A stretch of DNA of 64,000 nucleotides. It comes from Bacillus gobiensis (GTDB lineage Bacteria; Bacillota; Bacilli; Bacillales; Bacillaceae). Positions 58,682 to 64,000 of this stretch are shown here, piece by piece. The DNA lies in assembly GCF_001278705.1 (NCBI RefSeq), contig NZ_CP012600.1, positions 248,190 to 312,189 on the forward strand, written 5' to 3'. Positions within the stretch are counted from its first letter, which is position 1, and every line of letters begins with the position of its first letter. A program made the translations under genes and the position numbers. Below the pieces are notes generated by a model, which saw only the letters and a program-made list of their open reading frames with translations, ran no database searches and was not told the origin of the DNA.

Positions 58682-58846
58682 ATGGCTAAACAACAACAAC
58701 CAAGCAAAACTAACGCTCAACAAGTTAAAAAACAAAACCAAGCTGCTGCACAAGGACAAGGACAGTTTGGTACTGAATTTGCAAGTGAAACAAATGCTCA
58801 ACAAGTAAAGCAACAAAACCAAAAAGCTGAACAAAACAAAAAATAA
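58682..58846 (+). CDS. sspE: Gamma-type small acid-soluble spore protein
   Basis: A 54-residue spore-core amino acid reserve protein, almost all Q, N, K and A. It has two repeats of TNAQQVK (residues about 10-16 and 38-44) and one germination protease site TEFASET in the linker, the single-cleavage form. It starts at ATG 58682 with GTGGAGGTGA upstream; an upstream extension of the frame is not coding. It lies between fabL and ygaB as in B. subtilis and carries its own terminator. Confidence 0.94.
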   Translation: MAKQQQPSKTNAQQVKKQNQAAAQGQGQFGTEFASETNAQQVKQQNQKAEQNKK

Positions 58847-58856
58847 AGAGCAATTA

Positions 58857-58896
58857 AGAAAAAGCACTTCGTCATTCGGCTGAAGTGCTTTTTTTA
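58857..58896 (+). terminator. Rho-independent terminator of sspE
   Basis: AAAAAGCACTTC (58859-58870) pairs with GAAGTGCTTTTT (58882-58893), followed by further T residues. Confidence 0.92.
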
Positions 58897-59019
58897 TATG
58901 ACCAGAAAACATCTGACAAAACTTCTAAAAGTCCTACATAAAGCGTCAAAGGAATCGTGTCATGTATAACGAACTGAATAATAGGAAAGAAATAGGAGCG
59001 GTATAGGAGGAGGTAATAC

Positions 59020-59277
59020 ATGGCTGTTTTTGAAGAATTAGTGGGCAGGCAAATGAAGATTATGGATAAGCTGTTAGCATTGCAAAGTGATATTGAAAGG
59101 TGTCAGGAGTTTGAAAAAACATTAACGGCATTAGGAGAAATGGAAGAATTGGAAGCTTTGCAGAAGGAAATTGCTTGTAAAAAGAGGGAACTTGACGAAA
59201 TTCAAGAATTATTTCAGAAACAGACTAAGCAAGTGATCATGACCTTTCAAAAGTTGGAGGAACCATCTTCTTTATAA
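59020..59277 (+). CDS. ygaB: YgaB-like coiled-coil protein
   Basis: An 85-residue, strongly helical protein with heptad-like leucines (MDKLLALQSDIERCQEFEKT; LEALQKEIACKKRELDEIQE), matching the YgaB family by composition and position. GGAGGAGG precedes the ATG. The function is unknown. It is followed by a terminator. Confidence 0.88.
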   Translation: MAVFEELVGRQMKIMDKLLALQSDIERCQEFEKTLTALGEMEELEALQKEIACKKRELDEIQELFQKQTKQVIMTFQKLEEPSSL

Positions 59278-59290
59278 GAAATAAACAGAT

Positions 59291-59324
59291 ATGCTGTTCC
59301 TAAACAAGGAATAGCTCTTTTATT
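59291..59324 (+). terminator. Rho-independent terminator of ygaB
   Basis: GCTGTTCCT (59293-59301) pairs with AGGAATAGC (59307-59315), including a G-U pair, followed by TCTTTTATTTT. Confidence 0.75.
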
Positions 59325-59419
59325 TTCAATTTTTATTTTCTAAAGTTATAATAGGAAAAAGAAGGTGCCAAAAAAGAATCGAAGCAACTGGTTTCATAGA
59401 GAAAGAAGGGGAGGAAAAA

Positions 59420-59950
59420 ATGGCTTTTCCCAAGGAAGGAGAAACCATACAAATTCATAGCTTTAAACACAATGGACGCATTCATAGAATATGGAGTGAA
59501 ACAACAATATTAAAAGGGTCGGAAAACTGTGTCATCGGTGGAAATGACAGAACAACTGTGACTGAAGCTAACGGGAGAACCTGGATAACAAGGGAGCCGG
59601 CAATCTGTTATTTCCATGCCCATCAGTGGTTCAATGTAATAGGCATGCTTAGAGAAGATGGTGTTTATTATTATTGCAATATAAGTTCACCGTTCGTGTA
59701 TGAAGAAAATGCCTTAAAATATATCGACTATGATTTAGATGTAAAGGTATATCCTGATATGACTTACCATATTTTAGATGAAGATGAATACAGTGACCAT
59801 AAAACTGCAATGAACTATCCAAAGGAAATTGATGCGATCTTGAAAAACAATTTAAATACTCTGCTGCACTGGATCCATCAAAGAAAAGGCCCATTTGCAC
59901 CAGAATTTGTCGACATGTGGTACGAACGTTATTTGCATTATGCAAAATAG
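59420..59950 (+). CDS. ygaC: DUF402 nucleoside tri-/diphosphate phosphatase (YgaC/Ntdp)
   Basis: A 176-residue DUF402 protein. The conserved beta-barrel core [20 protein letters not shown] and metal-ligand-rich [25 protein letters not shown] are intact, and the protein starts [21 protein letters not shown] like YgaC. Relatives in Staphylococcus and Streptomyces hydrolyse nucleoside tri- and diphosphates. GGGGAGG precedes the ATG. It is monocistronic with its own terminator. Confidence 0.9.
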   Translation: MAFPKEGETIQIHSFKHNGRIHRIWSETTILKGSENCVIGGNDRTTVTEANGRTWITREPAICYFHAHQWFNVIGMLREDGVYYYCNISSPFVYEENALKYIDYDLDVKVYPDMTYHILDEDEYSDHKTAMNYPKEIDAILKNNLNTLLHWIHQRKGPFAPEFVDMWYERYLHYAK

Positions 59951-59956
59951 TCTCAG

Positions 59957-59992
59957 GGAAACCTGTTGTCCTTAGAACAACAGGTTTTTATC
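59957..59992 (+). terminator. Rho-independent terminator of ygaC
   Basis: AAACCTGTTGT (59959-59969) pairs with ACAACAGGTTT (59977-59987), followed by TTT. Confidence 0.9.
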
Positions 59993-60041
59993 AGTGTAAA
60001 ATTAGTTACTCACATACCATACAGATAGAGGAGGTTACCAT

Positions 60042-61784
60042 GTGAGAGTCATTCGGCGTTATTTGGAATTTGTGAAACCATACAAATGTCAGATTGCCTT
60101 CACAATATTAATTGGCATTGTTAAATTTTCAATCCCGCTTGCCATGCCGTTGCTGCTGAAATATGTAGTGGACGATATCATTGGAGGAGACGGTTCAAGT
60201 TCTGGAAAAACGGCATCACTGCTGACAGTGATGGGGATTATGTTCGCTGTTTTTCTTATCTTGCGCCCGCCTGTCGAATATTATCGGCAATACTATGCTC
60301 AATGGACCGGCAATAAAATTTTATATGATCTAAGAAATTTATTGTTTGATCATATACAAAAGCTGAGTCTTCGCTACTATGCCAATACACGGGCAGGAGA
60401 AATTATTTCCCGGGTCATTAACGACGTAGAGCAAACGAAAAATTTCGTCATTATCGGATTAATGAACGTCTGGCTGGATATGGTGACGATCCTCATTGCT
60501 ATCGTGATTATGCTCACTCTTGATGTGAAACTCACTTTGATTTCAATTATTCTTTTTCCGCTTTACGTGTTGTCAGTTAAATATTTTTACGGAAGGCTGC
60601 GAATATTGACGAGAGACCGGTCCCAGGCTTTAGCAGAGGTACAGGGCCATCTGCATGAGAGAGTTCAAGGAATGCCCGTGATCAGAAGCTTTGCCATTGA
60701 AGATTATGAGCAGAAACAGTTCGACGAGGAAAACAGAAATTTTCTAGATCGGGCAACGGATCATACGAGCTGGAATGCAAAGACGTTTGCAGTTGTTAAT
60801 ACGATTACAGATTTGGCCCCTCTAATTGTTATTGCCGTTTCAGGATACATTGTCATAAATGGAAATCTGTCAGTAGGAACAATGGTCGCTTTTGTCGGTT
60901 ATATTGAACGAATGTACAATCCGCTTAGAAGGCTGATCAATTCATCTACAACTCTCACACAGTCGATTGCTTCAATGGATCGAGTATTTGAATTTATTGA
61001 TGAGCCCTATGATTTGACAGACAAGCCTAATGCATTGAAGGCAGATCATATTTCTGGAGAGGTCGAATTTAAGGAAGTCTCGTTTCAGTATGACAAAAAC
61101 GAAGCTCCTGTGCTGGACGGTCTGTCATTACACGTAAAAAGAGGAGAGACAGTGGCGCTTGTCGGAATGAGCGGCGGCGGAAAATCGACATTGGTCAGTC
61201 TTATTCCGAGGTTTTATGATGTCACATCAGGCAGCATTACGGTCGATGGGGTTGACGTCAGAGATTACGAGGCAAAAAGCTTAAGAAACCAAGTTGGAAT
61301 GGTACTTCAGGACACCTTTTTATTTAGCGATTCCATTCGGTCGAATATTACAATCGGAAAGCCGGATGCTACAGAGGAAGAAATCATTGCTGCTGCTAAA
61401 GCTGCAAACGCCCATGAATTCATCAGTAAATTCCCCTTAGGCTATGATACGAAGGTTGGCGAACGGGGAGTGAAGCTTTCAGGCGGACAAAAGCAGCGTA
61501 TCTCCATTGCAAGAGTATTTTTAAAAAATCCAACGATCTTGGTTTTGGATGAAGCAACGTCGGCACTCGACTTGGAAAGCGAGCATTATATTCAGGAAGC
61601 GATGGAAAAGCTGGCGATGGATCGCACGACTTTTATCGTTGCCCACAGATTATCAACGATTACTCATGCAGACAAAATTGTCGTCATTGAAGACGGGAAA
61701 ATTGTCGAATCCGGTTCTCATGAAGAATTAATGAGAAAACCGGGAGCGTATCAGCACTTATTTACAATCCAAACATTAAATTAA
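60042..61784 (+). CDS. ygaD: ABC exporter YgaD (homodimer type)
   Basis: A 580-residue half-transporter: six helices, then an ATPase with all motifs canonical (Walker [10 protein letters not shown], signature LSGGQKQR, Walker [13 protein letters not shown] with catalytic Glu, H-loop FIVAHRLST). It can therefore work as a homodimer, as Sav1866/MsbA-type exporters do. The start is GTG 60042 with AGGAGG upstream. The family exports lipids or drugs; the substrate is unknown. It follows ygaC as in B. subtilis. Confidence 0.93.
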   Translation: MRVIRRYLEFVKPYKCQIAFTILIGIVKFSIPLAMPLLLKYVVDDIIGGDGSSSGKTASLLTVMGIMFAVFLILRPPVEYYRQYYAQWTGNKILYDLRNLLFDHIQKLSLRYYANTRAGEIISRVINDVEQTKNFVIIGLMNVWLDMVTILIAIVIMLTLDVKLTLISIILFPLYVLSVKYFYGRLRILTRDRSQALAEVQGHLHERVQGMPVIRSFAIEDYEQKQFDEENRNFLDRATDHTSWNAKTFAVVNTITDLAPLIVIAVSGYIVINGNLSVGTMVAFVGYIERMYNPLRRLINSSTTLTQSIASMDRVFEFIDEPYDLTDKPNALKADHISGEVEFKEVSFQYDKNEAPVLDGLSLHVKRGETVALVGMSGGGKSTLVSLIPRFYDVTSGSITVDGVDVRDYEAKSLRNQVGMVLQDTFLFSDSIRSNITIGKPDATEEEIIAAAKAANAHEFISKFPLGYDTKVGERGVKLSGGQKQRISIARVFLKNPTILVLDEATSALDLESEHYIQEAMEKLAMDRTTFIVAHRLSTITHADKIVVIEDGKIVESGSHEELMRKPGAYQHLFTIQTLN

Positions 61785-61810
61785 AAACCTGAGTAATCAG
61801 GTTTTTTTTA
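61783..61810 (+). terminator. Rho-independent terminator of ygaD, T-tail abutting a repeat element
   Basis: AACCTGA (61786-61792) pairs with TCAGGTT (61797-61803) around GTAA, followed by a T-run into which the left end of the repeat element is joined. Confidence 0.85.
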
Positions 61811-62024
61811 TCCCGCATTAACGGGCAGTAAGACCATCACCTAAAGGGTTATGAGTGTAAACAAGTAATCCTTCCTAGGTGAGGGATAACTTCCCGTAAA
61901 AGCTAGGGTTGGCTTCAACTAACAATCAGTGGGGGATGAATGTACGAAGGCTAATTACTTAGGCGTCCTGTGCGGGCGCCTTCACTAGCATATCCTAAGC
62001 GTCGAAACCCCACTGATTGAAGTT
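61808..62024 (+). repeat. Structured non-coding repeat element, copy 2 (mobile-element-like)
   Basis: About 217 bp, the longer version of the element at 15198. Both share TTATCCCGCATTAACGGGC, CCCGTAAAAGC, TTCAACTAAC-ATCAGTGGGG-GATGAA and the CCCCACTGA...GAAGTTT end. Between GATGAA and CCCCACTG this copy carries an extra stretch of about 65 nt, rich in short complementary segments (CTTAGG/CCTAAG, GGCG/CGCC). CTTCAA/TTGAAG plus CAGTGGGG/CCCCACTG close the right end. No protein is encoded. It is possibly an ORF-less derivative of a TnpB/IscB-type transposon. Confidence 0.7.
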
Positions 62025-62055
62025 TACTTTATTTGGTGTTATATAAATATAGTTA

Positions 62056-62084
62056 TTGACAAGATAAATTGCTTATAATAGAAT
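62056..62084 (+). promoter_or_regulatory. Candidate sigma-A promoter of the oligopeptide transporter operon
   Basis: TTGACA (62056-62061), a 17-bp spacer and TAGAAT (62079-62084). It leaves an untranslated leader of about 160 nt before the first gene. Confidence 0.5.
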
Positions 62085-62251
62085 ATGAAAAAAATAGCGA
62101 AAATTCTTAAAATTTGAAATTGGTCGTCAGAATACCTTCCAGAACTCTACACTGATTTCATTGTTTTTGTATATTATTTTAATACAGGGTTGATTGAAAG
62201 AGAGGCGAAAGCTAATACATAGTCAGATTGGCATACAAAGAGGTGGTAAAT

Positions 62252-63262
62252 TTGACCGCGGAAAAAGTCATTGAAGTGAAAAGCCTATCTGCAGCATTTG
62301 GAAAAAAGAATAAGCTGACTCAGGTAGTTAAAGATGTATCGTTTAGTGTAAACAAAGGTGAGATTCTGGGAATTGTCGGAGAATCAGGATGCGGGAAGAG
62401 CGTAACCTCATTATCAATGATGGGGTTAAATCAGCAGATGACTGTGACGGGACAAGTTCTTTTTGGGAAACAAAACCTGCTTTCTTTAAAAGAGAAACAA
62501 TGGAGAAAAATCCGCGGCAATGAATTCTCAATGATATTTCAAGAACCTATGACTTCATTAAATCCCCTTTTTACAATTGGAGATCAGTTAACAGAATCAG
62601 TCACCATACATAAGAAGATCTCTAAAAAGGCTGCTCAGCAAAAAGCGGTAGAAATGATGGAAATCGTTGGTTTGCCAAGACCCGCGCAGCTATTAAAACA
62701 ATACCCCCATGAATTATCCGGCGGAATGAGACAAAGGATTATGATCGCTATGGCCCTAATGTGTGATCCTAAGATGCTGATTGCCGATGAGCCGACAACA
62801 GCACTCGATGTGACGATTCAAGCGCAAATATTAAAATTGCTGAAGCAAATGAATGAACAGCTCGGGACAGCAATTATGCTCATCACGCATGATCTGGGCG
62901 TTGTCCTGAATGTGTGTCAAAGGGTAGCGATTATGTATGCAGGACGGATTGTAGAGGAAGGCGATGTAAAAACGATTTTTAAGCATCCGAAGCATCCATA
63001 TACGCAAGGGCTTTTTCAATCTATACCGACGTTAGAGAGCAAGAAGAAAAAGCTCTATTCCATAGAAGGAAACGTCCCGAAGCCAGGATCGATAAAAAAA
63101 GGCTGCACATTTGCGCCGAGGTGCCCGTTAAGCTTTGATCGCTGCTTCCAAGCGGAACCACCTCTATATAAAGCGGATACAGGACAATTGGCACGCTGTT
63201 TTCTTGTTGAAGAAGGAGGCGAGCAGCTTGAAAAAAGAATTGCTGAAGGTACAACATCTTAA
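62252..63262 (+). CDS. Oligopeptide ABC transporter ATP-binding protein, OppD/DppD type
   Basis: A 336-residue ATPase: Walker [10 protein letters not shown], signature [12 protein letters not shown], Walker [16 protein letters not shown]-loop LITHDLGVV. The C-terminal oligopeptide_HPY region [20 protein letters not shown] is followed by a cysteine-rich end ([20 protein letters not shown]), which binds [4Fe-4S] in homologues. I start at TTG 62252 because AAGAGGTGG is well spaced; TTG 62228 is less supported. It overlaps the OppF-type gene by 35 bp. It opens a transporter operon separate from the one at the left edge. Confidence 0.92.
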   Translation: MTAEKVIEVKSLSAAFGKKNKLTQVVKDVSFSVNKGEILGIVGESGCGKSVTSLSMMGLNQQMTVTGQVLFGKQNLLSLKEKQWRKIRGNEFSMIFQEPMTSLNPLFTIGDQLTESVTIHKKISKKAAQQKAVEMMEIVGLPRPAQLLKQYPHELSGGMRQRIMIAMALMCDPKMLIADEPTTALDVTIQAQILKLLKQMNEQLGTAIMLITHDLGVVLNVCQRVAIMYAGRIVEEGDVKTIFKHPKHPYTQGLFQSIPTLESKKKKLYSIEGNVPKPGSIKKGCTFAPRCPLSFDRCFQAEPPLYKADTGQLARCFLVEEGGEQLEKRIAEGTTS

Positions 63263-64000
63263 AAAATATTATTCGGCGAAAAAACCCATTTTCAGCAAGG
63301 CAAATCAAGACATCAAAGCACTGGATGATGTATCATTTTCCGTTTATGAAGGCGAGACTCTCGGAATTGTGGGAGAATCCGGTTCAGGAAAGTCGACACT
63401 TGGAAAAACCATCTTGCGTTTAACCGAAGCGACAGCGGGTGAAATCGTATTTTCAGACAAAAAACTGCTCGATCTGAAACAGAATGAACTCCGAACGATG
63501 AGGAGGCATTTTCAAATGATCTTCCAGGATCCTTATGCTTCTTTAAATCCACGGATGAGAATCAAGGACATATTGGAAGAACCGCTCATTGTCCACAAAA
63601 TCGGTACAAAGGAAGATCGAAAACAACAGGTGGCAGAGATGCTTGATGTTGTCGGCCTAGGTTCTGGCTTTGGAAATCGCTATGCCCATCAGTTCAGCGG
63701 CGGGCAGAGGCAGCGCATCGGGATTGCGAGAGCGCTAATTATTAGGCCGAAGCTGATTGTACTAGATGAACCAGTTTCGGCGCTGGATGTGTCTGTTCAG
63801 GCGCAAATTTTGAATTTGCTCGCTGACCTGCAAAAGAAATTCTCACTTACATATTTGTTTATTTCTCATGATTTAAGTGTCGTCAAATATATTAGCGATC
63901 GAGTGGCGGTCATGAATAAAGGGAAAATTGTTGAATTAAAGGATTGCGAGGAGCTTTATGAATCTCCAGAGCATCCATACACAAAAACGTTATTGGCTGC
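63228..64000 (+). CDS. Oligopeptide ABC transporter ATP-binding protein, OppF/DppF type (3' end outside window)
   Basis: The start is TTG 63228 with AAGGAGG 8 nt upstream, and the frame stays open to the window edge (257 codons seen). Walker [22 protein letters not shown], signature [12 protein letters not shown], Walker [15 protein letters not shown] and H-loop FISHDLSVV are all canonical, and [13 protein letters not shown] is the start of the OppF-type C-terminus. It pairs with the preceding OppD-type ATPase. Permease and binding-protein genes are expected beyond the edge. Confidence 0.93.
   Translation, partial: MKKELLKVQHLKKYYSAKKPIFSKANQDIKALDDVSFSVYEGETLGIVGESGSGKSTLGKTILRLTEATAGEIVFSDKKLLDLKQNELRTMRRHFQMIFQDPYASLNPRMRIKDILEEPLIVHKIGTKEDRKQQVAEMLDVVGLGSGFGNRYAHQFSGGQRQRIGIARALIIRPKLIVLDEPVSALDVSVQAQILNLLADLQKKFSLTYLFISHDLSVVKYISDRVAVMNKGKIVELKDCEELYESPEHPYTKTLLA

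Noticed and set aside
58625..58912. 95-residue minus-strand frame over sspE
   Set aside because: Complement of the repetitive sspE gene and its terminator.

Overview
The window comes from a low-GC, endospore-forming Bacillaceae chromosome. The evidence is: small acid-soluble spore protein genes (sspK, sspE); a block from yfhD to ygaD that follows the Bacillus subtilis gene order (yfhD-yfhE-yfhF-recX-yfhH-sspK-yfhJ-csbB-yfhO-yfhP-mutY-yfhS-fabL-sspE-ygaB-ygaC-ygaD); strong AGGAGG-type ribosome binding sites; frequent GTG and TTG starts; and the Rex-controlled yjlC-ndh pair. The intervening regions differ from B. subtilis, so it is a relative and not B. subtilis itself.

Layout. 1-3.2 kb: end of an oligopeptide ABC operon (permease, permease, binding lipoprotein), then a glucose/ribose-porter-type sugar transporter. 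4.6-7.6 kb: a NitT/TauT-type ABC operon preceded by a long leader with a strong terminator hairpin. 7.9-9.7 kb: a frameshifted acetyltransferase, a Doc toxin with AbrB-type antitoxin, and a small unknown protein. 9.9-12.3 kb: a secreted family 8 polysaccharide lyase. 12.3-19.1 kb: a catabolic cluster with an FAD oxidoreductase, an ion-transporter-superfamily permease, a hydantoinase/oxoprolinase, a HExxH protein of unknown function and an RpiR regulator. 19.2-20.8 kb: a YtkA-like lipoprotein and a 6-phosphogluconolactonase-like propeller.

21.3-29.1 kb is the most interesting part: an operon for an MFS acid symporter, an IclR regulator, a CapA-like protein, an M20 N-carbamoyl-amino-acid hydrolase, a PyrK-like and a PyrD-like subunit, and a dihydroorotase-like amidohydrolase. 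Together they can be read as a complete reductive route orotate -> dihydroorotate -> N-carbamoyl-aspartate -> aspartate, that is, pyrimidine-ring breakdown using paralogues of biosynthetic enzymes.

29.2-35.2 kb: a decayed MFS gene, a lipoprotein nuclease with Excalibur domain, TetR and GNAT genes, and the PTS-dependent dihydroxyacetone kinase dhaKLM. 35.3-43.6 kb: a heterodimeric ABC exporter (yfiBC-like), yjlC-ndh with a Rex box, and an ABC-2 exporter operon with its own TetR and twin operators. 43.7-62 kb: yfiT, a thioredoxin-like gene and the conserved yfhD-ygaD block, including the csbB-gtrA-yfhO sugar-transfer operon and a NERD pseudogene with two nonsense mutations. 62-64 kb: the ATPase genes of another oligopeptide transporter, running off the end.

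Non-coding highlights: two copies of a structured, mobile-looking element (15198-15344 and 61808-62024), each placed in the T-tract of a terminator; two unrelated intergenic arrays built of about 20-bp units (38882-39024 and 45262-45362); and a tRNA T-arm-like hairpin element near 47.1 kb.
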